Origin: Plantactinospora mayteni
Lineage (GTDB): Bacteria; Actinomycetota; Actinomycetes; Mycobacteriales; Micromonosporaceae
Direction: 5' to 3'
Length of the DNA stretch: 64,000 nt
Assembly: GCF_016862935.1 (NCBI RefSeq)
Contig: NZ_BONX01000026.1
Span: forward strand, 186,001 to 250,000
The position numbers and the translations under genes are program-made. The notes beneath the pieces are model-generated. The model was not told the DNA's origin and searched no databases. It was given only the letters and a program-made list of their open reading frames with translations. Below are positions 25,997-35,467 of this stretch, piece after piece; position 1 is the stretch's first letter, and every line of letters starts with the position of its first letter.

Positions 25997-26995
25997 GTGA
26001 CGGCGAGGACCGAAGACGCGGCGACAACCGAACAGGCGGCGATGTCCGAACAGGCTCGGTCGGTCCGCGACTTCAACCGCTACTACTCGCAGCGGATCGG
26101 GCTGCTCACCGACCGCTACCTCGGGCAGGACCGGCCGCTCAGCGAGGCCCGGCTGCTCTACGAGATCGGCACCGGCGCGTCAGTCCGCGACCTGCGTACC
26201 CGGCTCGGCTGGGACTCCGGCTATCTGAGCCGGTCGCTCCGCTCCCTCGAAGGGCAGGGCCTGGTCCAGCTCCGCGCGCACGAGACGGACGGCCGGGTCC
26301 GGGTCGCCGAGCTGACCGCCGCCGGCACCGCCGAACTCGCCGAGCTGGAGCGGCGCTCGACCGCCGCCGCCAGCGAACTGCTGGCGCCGCTCACCGTCAG
26401 CCAACGAGCGGAGCTGATCGCGGCGCAGCACCGCACCCGCCAACTGCTCCGGCTGGCCGCCGTCACGGTCGAGGTCGTCGAGGCCGACTCGGCCGCCGCC
26501 CGGCACTGCCTGACCGAGTACGCCGCCGAGCTGTCGATCCGGTTCCCCGAGGGGTACGACACCCGGGCGCTGGTGGACCCGGCCGAGGTGAGCGGGGCCG
26601 GCGGTGCCTTCCTGGTCGGGTACGAGCAGGGCCGCCCGATCGGTTGCGGCGGAATCCGGACCCTCGGGCCGGGCACGGCGGAACTCTGCCACCTGTGGGT
26701 GCACGGCGACGCCCGTGGCCTGGGGCTCGGCCGCCGGCTGCTCGCCGAGCTGGAACGGCAGGCGGTGACCCGCAGCCTGCACACCGTGCGACTGGGCACC
26801 CACCGATCGCTGTCCGAGGCGGCAACCCTCTACCGCTCGGCCGGCTACCACCAGATCCCGGTGTACGGCGACAGCCCGTACAACCAGCTCTGCTTCGAGC
26901 GAACGCTCGCCGACGACGTACCCGGAAAAGCGGCTCCCTCACTAGACCCCGGAGGGGTACGTCTCCAGTTCGCCGGGGGCCGTCGCGGCGGGTAG
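25997..26995 (+). CDS. MarR-type regulator fused to GNAT acetyltransferase
   Basis: A 332-residue fusion. Residues ~15-155 are a MarR winged helix (RYYSQRIGLLTDRYL, LGWDSGYLSRSLRSLEGQGL as the recognition helix, and a wing ending DGRVRVAELTAAG). Residues ~160-310 are a GNAT domain with an acetyl-CoA loop DARGLGLGRRLLAELE and the late SEAATLYRSAGYHQI. This bifunctional HTH-GNAT architecture is widespread in actinobacteria; substrate unknown. GTG start directly after a perfect palindrome, the likely operator. The last 54 bases overlap the end of the convergent esterase gene; the tail after CFERTLAD is probably dispensable. It follows the siderophore genes but no link to iron is visible. Confidence 0.88.
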   Translation: MTARTEDAATTEQAAMSEQARSVRDFNRYYSQRIGLLTDRYLGQDRPLSEARLLYEIGTGASVRDLRTRLGWDSGYLSRSLRSLEGQGLVQLRAHETDGRVRVAELTAAGTAELAELERRSTAAASELLAPLTVSQRAELIAAQHRTRQLLRLAAVTVEVVEADSAAARHCLTEYAAELSIRFPEGYDTRALVDPAEVSGAGGAFLVGYEQGRPIGCGGIRTLGPGTAELCHLWVHGDARGLGLGRRLLAELERQAVTRSLHTVRLGTHRSLSEAATLYRSAGYHQIPVYGDSPYNQLCFERTLADDVPGKAAPSLDPGGVRLQFAGGRRGG

Positions 26996-28252
26996 CGGGT
27001 GCAGGGCCGTGGTGTGGTCGCACCAGATGAAGGCGTCGTACCGGTCGCCGAGCCGGGTCGGCACGTAGTTGCCCCACGCCTCGAACGACGGGTCGTAGAC
27101 CACCCCGATCGCCCGGTGGTCGACCTCCTCGCCCAGCCAGTCCGGCCGCTCGCCCAAGTCCGACCGGTCACCCGAGCCCAGCCGGTCACCCGAGTGCGGC
27201 CGGTCGCCGGGGTCGAAGACCAGCATGGCCTGCTCGGGCAGCATGTGGTGCAGCCGCTCTTCGATCGACCCGGCCCGGGCCACCGGCACGGTCATCACCT
27301 CGGCCGGCGCACCCCACCGGTTGGCCGCGACCACACTGCCCTGGTAGCTGCCGAAGCCGACCAGTACCACGTCGTCGGCGCCGTGCCGTTCCCGGGCGAG
27401 CTGGCCGATGTTGACCATCCCGCCCGGGGCCATGTCGGTGGCCCGGGCGTCGCCGACGTGCGTGTTGTGTGCCCAGACCACCGCCCGGGCCTGCGGGCCG
27501 TACCGGTCGAGCAGCCGGTCCAGGGTGTCGGCCATGTGGCTGTCCCGGACGTTCCAGGACTGCGGGCCGCCGCCGACCATCGCCCGGTAGTACTTCTCCG
27601 CGCCGGCCACCACCGCCGCGTTCTGCCAGGCCGAGAAGGCGTCGGCACCGTCGGCGGCGGCCCGTTCCCGGGTACGCGCCAACAGCCGCACCACCTCGGC
27701 CTCGCAGCGGGCCGAGACGAACCGGCTGGCCAGCCCGTACTCCTCGATCCGGGTGCCGTACGGCTCGAAGCACCGGTACGCCTCCTGGGCGATCTCCAGT
27801 GACGCCGGGTCCTCCTCGCCCAGGTAGTCCAGGATTGCCTGCATCGACTCCCAGAGGCTGTAGACGTCGAGCCCGTGGAAGCCGGCCCGCTGCCCGGCCG
27901 GCCGGTCGATGTTCCAGGCCCGGAGCCAGCGGCAGAACCGGGCCACCTCGGCGTTCGCCCACATCCAGGTCGGCCACCGCTCGAACCGTTCCAGCGCGCG
28001 CTGCGGGTCGTCGTCGCCGCCCGGTGCGCCGGTCACCGAGCGGTGCACCAGGTCGCAGTCCGGCCAGTCGCCCTCGACGGCCACGAACGAGAAGCCGCAC
28101 TCGGCGATCAGCCGCCGGGTGAGCTGCTCGCGCAGCCGGTAGTAGTCGTACGTGCCGTGGCTCGCCTCGCCGAGCATCACCACCCGGGCCGAGCCGATGC
28201 GCTCCAGCAGCGGGTCGAAGTCGTCCGGGGCCCCGAGCCGGGAAACCTGCAT
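26942..28252 (-). CDS. Erythromycin esterase family protein
   Basis: A 436-residue protein of the EreA/EreB-like family. VVMLGEASHGTYDYYRLREQ with the family Glu and His, FVAVEGDWPDC, FHGLDVYSLWESM and VVWAHNTHVGDARATDM are conserved. Members include macrolide esterases, but most chromosomal homologues have no known substrate. Near residue 350 there is a short imperfect repeat (GDRPHSGDRLGSGDRS) in a surface loop. ATG start. The gene is convergent with MarR-GNAT and overlaps it by 54 bases; no neighbouring resistance genes are seen. Confidence 0.85.
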   Translation of the reverse strand: MQVSRLGAPDDFDPLLERIGSARVVMLGEASHGTYDYYRLREQLTRRLIAECGFSFVAVEGDWPDCDLVHRSVTGAPGGDDDPQRALERFERWPTWMWANAEVARFCRWLRAWNIDRPAGQRAGFHGLDVYSLWESMQAILDYLGEEDPASLEIAQEAYRCFEPYGTRIEEYGLASRFVSARCEAEVVRLLARTRERAAADGADAFSAWQNAAVVAGAEKYYRAMVGGGPQSWNVRDSHMADTLDRLLDRYGPQARAVVWAHNTHVGDARATDMAPGGMVNIGQLARERHGADDVVLVGFGSYQGSVVAANRWGAPAEVMTVPVARAGSIEERLHHMLPEQAMLVFDPGDRPHSGDRLGSGDRSDLGERPDWLGEEVDHRAIGVVYDPSFEAWGNYVPTRLGDRYDAFIWCDHTTALHPLPAATAPGELETYPSGV

Positions 28253-28326
28253 GCCCGCGGCTACCCCGGGGGCCGCCCGGGTAAACCCGTGGTGTGGGTG
28301 GGGCGGGACTGGGTAACCGCAGACGC

Positions 28327-28518
28327 ATGCGAGCTAACGCGATGCAGTTGCAGGAGTCGCTCGCCGGACTGGACTACCCGGTGTCAAAGGAGGACCTGGT
28401 GCGCTGGGCCCAGGAGACCGGCGTCGACACCCAGACCCTCAAGCTGCTCCAGTCGTTGCCGGTCGAGCAGTTCCAGACCCCCGCCGAGGTCGGCGACGCG
28501 ATCATCGAACTCTCCTGA
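28327..28518 (+). CDS. DUF2795 protein
   Basis: A 63-residue protein. MQLQESLAGLDYPVSKEDLV, then RWAQETGVD and LKLLQSLPVEQFQTPAEVGD, is the DUF2795 pattern found in small actinobacterial proteins, with alternating helices. Function unknown. ATG at 28327 gives the usual N terminus; an internal ATG at 28342 is possible. It is divergent from the esterase-like gene, with 74 bases between. Confidence 0.85.
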   Translation: MRANAMQLQESLAGLDYPVSKEDLVRWAQETGVDTQTLKLLQSLPVEQFQTPAEVGDAIIELS

Positions 28519-28599
28519 GCACGCCACCGTCCGGCTGCTGACCAACTGGCCCGACCCGGGACACGGTGCTCCCGGGACACGGTGCCCCCGGGGCCGGGG

Positions 28600-29250
28600 T
28601 CAGCCCTGCCGCTGGAGGTACGCCAGGACGGCCAGTACCCGGCGGTTGTCGTCGTCCGACGGGGACAGGTCGAGCTTGCCGAAGATGCTGGCGGTGTGCT
28701 TGCCGACCGCGCTCTCGCTGAGGAAGAGCCGCTGCCCGATGGCGCTGTTGGACCGCCCCTCGGCCATCAGCTCCAGCACCTCCCGTTCCCGGGACGTCAG
28801 CCGGGCGACCGGGGCGTCCCGGCTGCTCCTGGCGAGCAGCTTGGCGATCACGTCCGGGTCCATCGCCATGCCGCCGCCGGCCACCCGGCGTACCGCGTCG
28901 ACGAACTGCTCCGCGTTGAAGACCCGGTCCTTGAGCAGGTAGCCGACCCCGCCGGTGCCGTCGGCGAGCAGTTCCCGGGCGTAGAGCTGCTCGACGTGCT
29001 GGGAGAGCACCAGCACCGGCAGCCCGGGTACCTCCCGGCGGGCCGCCAGCGCCGCCTGGAGCCCCTCGTCGGTCTGGGTGGGCGGCAGACGTACGTCCAC
29101 CACGGCCACGTCCGGGCGCAGTTCCAGCAGCGCCGCCAGCAGCTCCGGACCGGTCTCCACCGCCGCCACCACGTCGAAGCCGTGCGCGGTCAGCATCCGG
29201 GACAGGCCGTCCCTCAAGAGATAGAGGTCCTCGGCGAGGACAACGCGCAC
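28600..29250 (-). CDS. NarL/LuxR-type response regulator
   Basis: A 216-residue response regulator. The receiver domain has acidic residues near the start (LAEDLYLL), phosphoacceptor Asp in VAVVDVRLPP and the conserved Lys in GYLLKDRV. The C-terminal LuxR HTH is LTSREREVLELMAEGRSNSA, IGQRLFLSESAVGKHTASIF. GTG start at 29250 has a GGAGG site and lies inside the end of the kinase gene (37-base overlap), so the pair is co-translated. Confidence 0.92.
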   Translation of the reverse strand: MRVVLAEDLYLLRDGLSRMLTAHGFDVVAAVETGPELLAALLELRPDVAVVDVRLPPTQTDEGLQAALAARREVPGLPVLVLSQHVEQLYARELLADGTGGVGYLLKDRVFNAEQFVDAVRRVAGGGMAMDPDVIAKLLARSSRDAPVARLTSREREVLELMAEGRSNSAIGQRLFLSESAVGKHTASIFGKLDLSPSDDDNRRVLAVLAYLQRQG

Positions 29251-31163
29251 GGCACCTCCAGGATCACCGTCGTCGGGCCGCCCGGCGGACTGCTCAGGTC
29301 GACGACGCCGTCGAATGTACCGAGCCGGCGGCTGATGCCGTGCAGTCCACTGCCCCGCGCCTCGTCCGCGCCGCCCCGCCCGTCGTCGGCGACCACGATC
29401 CGCAGCCGGCCGTCGGCGTACCCGAGATGCACGGTGATCCGGGCGGCGCGGGCGTGCTTCACCGCGTTGGTCAGCAGTTCGCTCACCGCGAAGTAGGCGG
29501 CCGACTCGATCGGCGGCTCCGGTCGGCCGGGCAGTTCGACGGTGACCTCGGTCCGGACCGTGGTGTCCAGGGCCAGCGCCCGGACGGCGTCGGCGAGCCC
29601 GCGCTCGGCGAGTACCGGCGGATGGATGCCCCGGACCAGGTCGCGGAGTTCGGTGAGCGCCTTGGCCGACGCCTGCCGCGCCTCGGCCAGCAGCGCCCGG
29701 GCTGCCTGCGGGTCCCTGTCCAGCAGGTATTCGACGTTGCCGAGGTTGATCCCCATCGCCACCAGCCGGGCCTGGGCGCCGTCGTGCAGGTCGCGTTCGA
29801 TCCGGCGCAGCTCGGCGGCCTGGCTCTCGGTGGCGTCGGCCCGGGTCTCGGTGAGCCGCTGCACCCGCAGCGCCAGCCGGGACTTTGCGGTCGGGGCGAG
29901 CAGCAGCGCGGCCCACCGGCCGTTGAACCGGAGCACCGCCGGGGCGGCCAGCAGGCCGAGCGCGGCCAGGGCCAGCCCGACCGGGATCGCCGCCGCGTCC
30001 GAGCCGGCGACCGAGCCGTACCAGTCGGTGCCGCCGTCGGCCCGCAGCCCGACCAGCATCCACAGCCTCGGCATCGCCAGCCCGAAGATCCCGTAGCCGA
30101 TCGCGCCGAGCGGGGCGGCCAGGGAGAGCCCGCCGACCACCGGGTCGAGCAGCAGCCAGCCGAAGTCCCGCCAGCTCGCCCGGTCCCGGGTGAGCCAGCG
30201 CAGCCGCAGCCCGTACGCGGCCCACCGCTCGGTCTGGTAGAGGTGGTTCCCCACCTGGTAGCGGCCGTCCGGCCGACGCTGCGGCACCTCGGGCCGGGGC
30301 AGGTACGGCGAGTCGACCGTCACCCCGCTCCACTGGCCGGCCAGCCGTCGACGCAGTTCCGGCAGCCAGCGGATGTTCTGGATCACCGGTGGCAGCACCA
30401 CCACGATGCCGACCCCGTACGTCAGCAGCAGGGCGACGGCGGAGAGTGCGGCCAGTGGCAGGGCGGCCAGGCTCAGCCCGAGCAGGGAGAGCAGTCGGAG
30501 CAGCAGCAGGAGTTGGTGCGCGTACCAGACCCGGAGGCGGCCGGGTTGCCGCTGCGTCGGCCCCAGCCACCAGCGGGTCCACCGCAGGTGCAGGGTACGC
30601 AGCCAGGGCGCCACCGCCAGCCCGGCGACGGCGGCGGCGAGTCCGGCCGGTACCGCCCACCAGTGCCGGGAGGCGTTGCTGGCCGCGTACCAGCCACCGG
30701 CGGCGACCAGCGCGACCGGCAGGCCGCCGAGCAGCGTCCCGACCAGCGGAGTAGTGATCATCCAGCCCAGGTCGCGGTAGCTGGCCGGGTCGCCGAGCAG
30801 CCAGTCCATCAGCCGGAGGAACGCGGGAACCCAGGGCCGCCGGTAGAGCCGGTTGTCGTGCGGATAGCGCCCGTCCGCCTCCGGCTGCGGCGGCCCCGGC
30901 CGAGGCCGGTACGGCGACCCGAGCGGCATCCCGGAGCCGTCGCCGGAGCCGGAGCCGTCGCCGGCCAGCCGGCGTACCAGGTTGGTCAGGTGCCGCCCGG
31001 CCAGGATCGGCAGCGGCAGCAGGAAGATCAGCCCGAGCCCGAACCCCGGCACGAAGAAGGCCAGGTGCACCAGCAGCGACACCGCCCCGGCCAGGCCCAG
31101 CCCGGCCAGTGCCACCCCGTGCAGCAGGGCGAGCCCGGCGGCGCGTACCGCTCTGGTTGTCAT
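29214..31163 (-). CDS. NarL-family sensor kinase with duplicated membrane sensor module
   Basis: A 649-residue kinase. The C terminus has a HisKA_3 dimerisation domain (LRRIERDLHDGAQARLVAM, phosphoacceptor His) and an HATPase (SELLTNAVKHA, DDGRGG, GLHGISRRLG). The N-terminal ~410 residues hold about eight membrane spans in two similar halves: each half has a soluble Pro-rich loop ending in a GRYxxxNxLY motif, then an R.RDLGW / WRDFGW segment before paired spans, so the sensor arose by internal duplication. No extracytoplasmic ligand domain is recognised. It overlaps its response regulator by 37 bases. Confidence 0.88.
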   Translation of the reverse strand: MTTRAVRAAGLALLHGVALAGLGLAGAVSLLVHLAFFVPGFGLGLIFLLPLPILAGRHLTNLVRRLAGDGSGSGDGSGMPLGSPYRPRPGPPQPEADGRYPHDNRLYRRPWVPAFLRLMDWLLGDPASYRDLGWMITTPLVGTLLGGLPVALVAAGGWYAASNASRHWWAVPAGLAAAVAGLAVAPWLRTLHLRWTRWWLGPTQRQPGRLRVWYAHQLLLLLRLLSLLGLSLAALPLAALSAVALLLTYGVGIVVVLPPVIQNIRWLPELRRRLAGQWSGVTVDSPYLPRPEVPQRRPDGRYQVGNHLYQTERWAAYGLRLRWLTRDRASWRDFGWLLLDPVVGGLSLAAPLGAIGYGIFGLAMPRLWMLVGLRADGGTDWYGSVAGSDAAAIPVGLALAALGLLAAPAVLRFNGRWAALLLAPTAKSRLALRVQRLTETRADATESQAAELRRIERDLHDGAQARLVAMGINLGNVEYLLDRDPQAARALLAEARQASAKALTELRDLVRGIHPPVLAERGLADAVRALALDTTVRTEVTVELPGRPEPPIESAAYFAVSELLTNAVKHARAARITVHLGYADGRLRIVVADDGRGGADEARGSGLHGISRRLGTFDGVVDLSSPPGGPTTVILEVPCALSSPRTSIS

Positions 31164-31306
31164 GCGGTCAAGTCTGTCCGCTGATGGCCGGCGGCGGCAG
31201 TGCCCGAAGGCGCCGGCCAGGGGTGGGGTTAGCTACACCCCGGGTCGGCATCCGGCCCCATTCTGGCCGCTACCGGGACTTCCTAACCTAACCGGAGCAG
31301 TCCCCG

Positions 31307-31338
31307 GGGGTCGGGCCGGCACGGGGCGGCCCGACCCC
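31307..31338 (-). terminator. 12-bp stem hairpin after oxidoreductase gene
   Basis: GGGGTCGGGCCG and CGGCCCGACCCC form a perfect stem around an eight-base loop, 15 bases past the oxidoreductase stop on the minus strand. There is no U run, as is common for GC-rich actinobacterial terminators. It separates that gene from the downstream two-component system. Confidence 0.65.
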
Positions 31339-31352
31339 GGCGGGTCTCGGGA

Positions 31353-32258
31353 TCAGGACGGCAGGGTGACGGTGCGGCCCTGTTCGCGGGCGGTCTGCGC
31401 GGCGGAGAGCACCGCCACCACGTCCCGGCCGAACCGCACGTCCGTCTGCTGGTCGCGGGTGCCGCTGTCGATCTCGCTCAGGAGCTGCTCGACCGCCAGC
31501 CGTAGCGCGTCCACCGGGCTGCCGTCCCGGTCCGGCACCACGCCGATGCCCTCCTCGCCGTGGAAGGCGAACTCGAAGGTGGTCGAGGCGGGCGGGGCGT
31601 CCAGGGCCAGCGACAGGGTGCTGGTCGCGGTCCCGCCGTGCGCCAGCGTCAGGTGCACGCCGCCCCGAGGTCCGCCCATCGCGGCGACCTCGGTCACCGG
31701 GCCGAGCACCGGCAGGATCAGCGAGAGCGCGTGCGGGCCGACATCCCAGAGCGCGCCCTGCTCGCGCCGCCAGGCCGATCCGCCGTACGGGTTGCCGGGC
31801 TGGAAGATCGACGCGTACATCACGCCCCGGGCGCCGTGCCAGCCACCGGTGGCCGCCGCGCTGGCCAGGAAGGTGGCGATGGCCGGCTGGAAGCGGTTGG
31901 TGAAGAAGACCACCGAGGCGACCCCGCTCTGCGCGGCAGCCGCCACCACCCGGTCGGCGTCCGGCAGGCTCAGCGCCAGCGGCTTGTCGAGCAGCAGGTG
32001 CCGGCCGGCGGTGGCGGCCCGTACCGCCAGGTCCGCCTGTACGTCCGGCGGCAGCGCGATCGACACCGCCTGCACGGCCTCGATCAGCGCGTCGGCGTCG
32101 GGATAGGCCGGCACGCCGTACCGGTCGGCCAGCGCCTCGGCCTTGGCCGGGTCCCGGCCCCAGACCCCGGCGAGCCGGGCCCGGGGATGCCCGGCGAGCG
32201 CGGCGGCGTGCACCTCCGCCGCCCAGTGACCGGTGCCGAACAATCCGAACGTGAGCAC
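31353..32258 (-). CDS. Gfo/Idh/MocA-family oxidoreductase
   Basis: A 301-residue NAD(P)-dependent oxidoreductase. The N-terminal Rossmann fold starts FGLFGTGHWAAEVHAAAL, followed by the family GRHLLLDKPLALS motif containing the conserved Lys-Pro. The C-terminal beta-sheet domain carries GALWDVGPHALSLILPVLG, with the Asp/His of the catalytic region. Such enzymes act on sugars, inositols or biliverdin; the substrate cannot be read from sequence. ATG start with GAGGGGAT upstream. Short relative to the 330-370 usual for the family. Confidence 0.88.
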   Translation of the reverse strand: MLTFGLFGTGHWAAEVHAAALAGHPRARLAGVWGRDPAKAEALADRYGVPAYPDADALIEAVQAVSIALPPDVQADLAVRAATAGRHLLLDKPLALSLPDADRVVAAAAQSGVASVVFFTNRFQPAIATFLASAAATGGWHGARGVMYASIFQPGNPYGGSAWRREQGALWDVGPHALSLILPVLGPVTEVAAMGGPRGGVHLTLAHGGTATSTLSLALDAPPASTTFEFAFHGEEGIGVVPDRDGSPVDALRLAVEQLLSEIDSGTRDQQTDVRFGRDVVAVLSAAQTAREQGRTVTLPS

Positions 32259-32331
32259 GGTAATCCCCTCTTCGCGCCATTCTGAGCAGGAATTCTTCCT
32301 TACACAACCGGCCGGGGCGAATCGGGCCGTC

Positions 32332-33057
32332 CTAACCGGCCCGCTTCCGGCGTCGCCTGCTCCGCCCGCGCCGCTGCGCGAACCGCTGGACCGTGTGGTA
32401 CGCCTCCCGCGCCTCCGCCACCGACCGGTTCGCCTCGGAGAGCAGTTCCCAGGCGGCCGTCTCGGCGGCCCGCGCCTCCTGCTCGACCCGTCGGGTCAGC
32501 GCGGCGGCCCGGTCGTACGCCCGGCGCGCCTCGGCCAGCCGCATCCGGGCGAGGTCGAGTACCCGTTCCCGCTCCTCCTGCGCCGGGTCCCAGTTCCCGC
32601 TCCGCCGGAACACCTCGCGCAGTTGCGGCAGCGAGAGATCCCCGCGCCGGTACGCCGCCAGGGCCGCCCGGGACACCGCCCGGTCCCGCTCCGGATCGGG
32701 CTCGGGATCGCGGACGGGGGCGCTCGCCGCCGCCTGCCGGCCGGCGAGTACCGCCTGCCAGGCCCGGTCGTACTGCTGCCCGGCCGCCTCCTGGTCCGCC
32801 CACGCCTCGTCCCGGTGCCGTTCCGCCTCGGCCACGGCCACCCGGGCCGCACCGGCGATGGCGGCGGCCCGGCCGGCGTCGGTCTGGGTCGCCACCGCGT
32901 ACGCCTCCAACTCCTCGGCGGCGGCGCGCAGCCGCTCCACGTCGGGTCGGGGGTTGCGCGGCCGGTCTGCCACCACCGCGAGGACGAGGAGGGAGAACAG
33001 CACCACACCACCGGCGATCAGCAGCGCGGAGAGCGCGTCGATGCCGGACAGGTCCAC
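32332..33057 (-). CDS. Single-span membrane protein with long coiled coil
   Basis: About 241 residues. One span at residues ~5-27 (ALSALLIAGGVVLFSLLVLAVV) is followed by an Ala/Arg/Glu-rich helical region likely to be coiled coil, interrupted near residue 125 by an acidic PVRDPEPDPERD loop, and it ends in a basic RRGRSRRRRKRAG tail. The GTG start at 33057 has a GGGAG site; a TTG 42 bases upstream is a weaker option. No homologous family recognised. It lies between the oxidoreductase and helicase genes with no overlap. Confidence 0.7.
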   Translation of the reverse strand: MDLSGIDALSALLIAGGVVLFSLLVLAVVADRPRNPRPDVERLRAAAEELEAYAVATQTDAGRAAAIAGAARVAVAEAERHRDEAWADQEAAGQQYDRAWQAVLAGRQAAASAPVRDPEPDPERDRAVSRAALAAYRRGDLSLPQLREVFRRSGNWDPAQEERERVLDLARMRLAEARRAYDRAAALTRRVEQEARAAETAAWELLSEANRSVAEAREAYHTVQRFAQRRGRSRRRRKRAG

Positions 33058-33169
33058 GCGGTGGGGCTCCCGGTGAGGTGGCGGTCGGGGTGCGGCCAAT
33101 CATAGAAGGTACTGATAATCCGCCCATGATCGCCCGGTGCCCCCAGGTACGCCCGGGGTCGGACGGACG

Positions 33170-35467
33170 TCAGTCGCGCAGGACCGCCGGCAGTGCCTTC
33201 CGGTGCAGTACGACGAGGCCCGCGACGGCCCGGGTCAGCACGACGTAGAGCCGGTTCAGGCCGCGAGGTTCGGCGGCCACGATGTCGGCCGGCTCCACCA
33301 CGACCACGTGGTCGTACTCCAGGCCCTTGCAGAGGCTGGCCGGCACCACCACGACCCCGGGCACGTCGACGAGCCCCGCCAGTTCGTCGCCGGCCAGTTC
33401 GTCGGCCGCGTCGTCGGCGGCGATGACCGCGACTGTGGTCTCCCGGGGAGCCTGCCGGGCCGCCACCCGGACCGCGGCGTGCAGATCGTCGACCTGCCGC
33501 ACCGCCAGCGTCCCGCCCGGCCGGTACGACCGGGTCGGCGCGATGCCGGGGGCGAGGACCCGGGCCGCGTACTCCGCGATGACCTGCGGTACCCGGTATC
33601 CGGTGTGCAGTTCCAGCGTCCGGACCTCGCGCTTGGCGAGCCGGCCGAGCAGTACGGGCCACGAGTCGGCCGCCAGCGGGTGGGTCGCCTGCCCGAGATC
33701 GCCGACGACCGTCATCGAGGCGTACTCGGCCCGGCGGGCGATCATCCGGCACTCCATCGGCGACAGGTCCTGGGCCTCGTCCAGGATCACGTGCAGGTAG
33801 GGGTCGCCGATCGACGGGTCGTCGTCGGGCTCCGCCACCGGCAGCGGCTCGGCGAGCACCGGCACGTAGCCCTCCTCGCCGTGCGGGTCGAACCCGTCGG
33901 TCCAGCCGACCACCCGGTGCCCTTCCCGGAGGATCACGGCCTCGGCCCAGCGCTGGGCGGCGACGGTCGCGTCGTTGTCGATCGCCGGGCCGGCGAGGGC
34001 GATCGGGGTCGGAAGTCCCGGCGCGTACAGCTCCCATCCTTCGCGCAGTCCGCAACTGAGGACGAAGGTCTGCACGTCGCGGGTGCCGGTGGTCAGCTCG
34101 CGCAGCCGCCACTCGGGCTCCGGTGCCCTCGGCGCGACGGGCGGCTCGCCGAGCAGTCCGGTCAGCTCGTCGAGCAGCGGCACGTCGTCCACGGACCAGT
34201 CGGTCCGACCCCGGTACGACGCGGCCAGCACTTCGGCGGCCCGGTCGCCCAGGCCGACCACCCGGGCCGGGTCGGTGAGCCACGACAGTACGGCCGTCGG
34301 TGTCAGCACCGGCCACCAGGCGAGCAGGAACCGGCGGAACTCGCCCCGGTCCCCGACCTCCTCGGCGAACAGCTCCCGGTCGAGGTGCCTGCCGTCCACC
34401 CTGCTCCACAGGGCGTCCAGCAGGATCGCGGCGGCGGTCGAACGGGCGGCGTTGGGCATCGTCCCGGTCGCCTCGCACCGGGTGCGTACCCGACGGCGGG
34501 CCGCCGGCAGGTCGGCTCCGTCCAGGGTGAGCACCTGGCCGGCGTACACGAGTCGGAGCCGGTCCGGTGCGGTCGGCGGCGTCTGCCAGGTCAGCTCGGT
34601 CAGCACGTCCCGGATGCGCTCGTCGCCCTTGATCCTGGCGACCTCCGCGCCGTCCCGGCGGGTGGCGGTCACGCCGTCGACGAGTTCGCCGAGCGCGCGC
34701 AGGTGCACGCTCTCCTCACCGAGCGAGGGCAGCACCCGGCTGATGTAGGTGGTGAACACGGTCGAGGGGCCGACCACCAGGATGCGGCCGTCGGTGAACC
34801 GGCCCCGGTCGGTGTAGAGCAGGTACGCCGCCCGGTGCAGTGCGACCTGGGTCTTGCCGGTCCCCGGCCCGCCGGTGATCAGGGTGACGCCCCGGGCGGG
34901 GGCCCGGATGGCCTCGTCCTGCTCCCGCTGGATCGTGGTGACGATGTCGCGCATGCGCGGGCCACGGGAGCGCCGGAGCGCGGCCAGCAGCGCACCCTCG
35001 CCGAGTAGCCGCAGCTCACCGGCGGCGTCCGGGGACAGTACGTCGTCGTCGAGGTCGACGACCTGCGGACCCCGGCAGATGATCACCCGACGGCGTACCA
35101 CCCCGAGCGGCGCTCCCGGAGTGGCCCGGTAGAACGGCGCGGCGGCCGGCGCCCGCCAGTCGACCAGCAGCGGTTCCACCCCGTCGCGTACGCCCAGCCG
35201 GCCGATGCGGTAGGTCTCGCCGTCGTCGAAGTCGAGCCGACCGAAGACCAGGCCCTCCGCTTCGGCGTCCAGCGCCCGCAACTGCGTGGCGGCCCGGTGG
35301 GCCATCGCGTCGCGCTCCACCAACCCGGCGACCGGACCGGCCGCCGCCCTCTTGTTGCCCTCCTCGGCGAGCGCGCTCGCCTGCTCCCGCATCACGTCGA
35401 GTCGTGCGTAGACCCGGTCGACGACCCGCTGTTCGGCAGCGATTTCCTGGGTTCTGGCGTCGGACAC
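33170..35467 (-). CDS. HelD-type superfamily 1 helicase/ATPase
   Basis: A 765-residue UvrD/Rep-like ATPase of the HelD family, which in actinobacteria frees stalled RNA polymerase and in some forms (HelR) counters rifampicin. An N-terminal antiparallel coiled coil (QEIAAEQRVVDRVYARLDVM) is followed by the Walker A GGPGTGKTQVALHRAAYLL (about 199-206), motif II VILDEAQDLS, motif III VVGDLGQATHP and, near the end, VLTRAVAGLVVLH. GTG start with GGGGGAG upstream. No rifampicin-associated element was found upstream, so rifampicin induction is not supported. Confidence 0.88.
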   Translation of the reverse strand: MSDARTQEIAAEQRVVDRVYARLDVMREQASALAEEGNKRAAAGPVAGLVERDAMAHRAATQLRALDAEAEGLVFGRLDFDDGETYRIGRLGVRDGVEPLLVDWRAPAAAPFYRATPGAPLGVVRRRVIICRGPQVVDLDDDVLSPDAAGELRLLGEGALLAALRRSRGPRMRDIVTTIQREQDEAIRAPARGVTLITGGPGTGKTQVALHRAAYLLYTDRGRFTDGRILVVGPSTVFTTYISRVLPSLGEESVHLRALGELVDGVTATRRDGAEVARIKGDERIRDVLTELTWQTPPTAPDRLRLVYAGQVLTLDGADLPAARRRVRTRCEATGTMPNAARSTAAAILLDALWSRVDGRHLDRELFAEEVGDRGEFRRFLLAWWPVLTPTAVLSWLTDPARVVGLGDRAAEVLAASYRGRTDWSVDDVPLLDELTGLLGEPPVAPRAPEPEWRLRELTTGTRDVQTFVLSCGLREGWELYAPGLPTPIALAGPAIDNDATVAAQRWAEAVILREGHRVVGWTDGFDPHGEEGYVPVLAEPLPVAEPDDDPSIGDPYLHVILDEAQDLSPMECRMIARRAEYASMTVVGDLGQATHPLAADSWPVLLGRLAKREVRTLELHTGYRVPQVIAEYAARVLAPGIAPTRSYRPGGTLAVRQVDDLHAAVRVAARQAPRETTVAVIAADDAADELAGDELAGLVDVPGVVVVPASLCKGLEYDHVVVVEPADIVAAEPRGLNRLYVVLTRAVAGLVVLHRKALPAVLRD

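Noticed and set aside
28519-28599. Direct repeat CCCGGGACACGGTGC in a short gap
   Set aside because: Two short copies only; no link to a feature could be supported.
31281-31293. CCTAACCTAACC, half an iron box, upstream of the sensor kinase
   Set aside because: Only one arm matches; the second arm is absent and the gene is not iron related.
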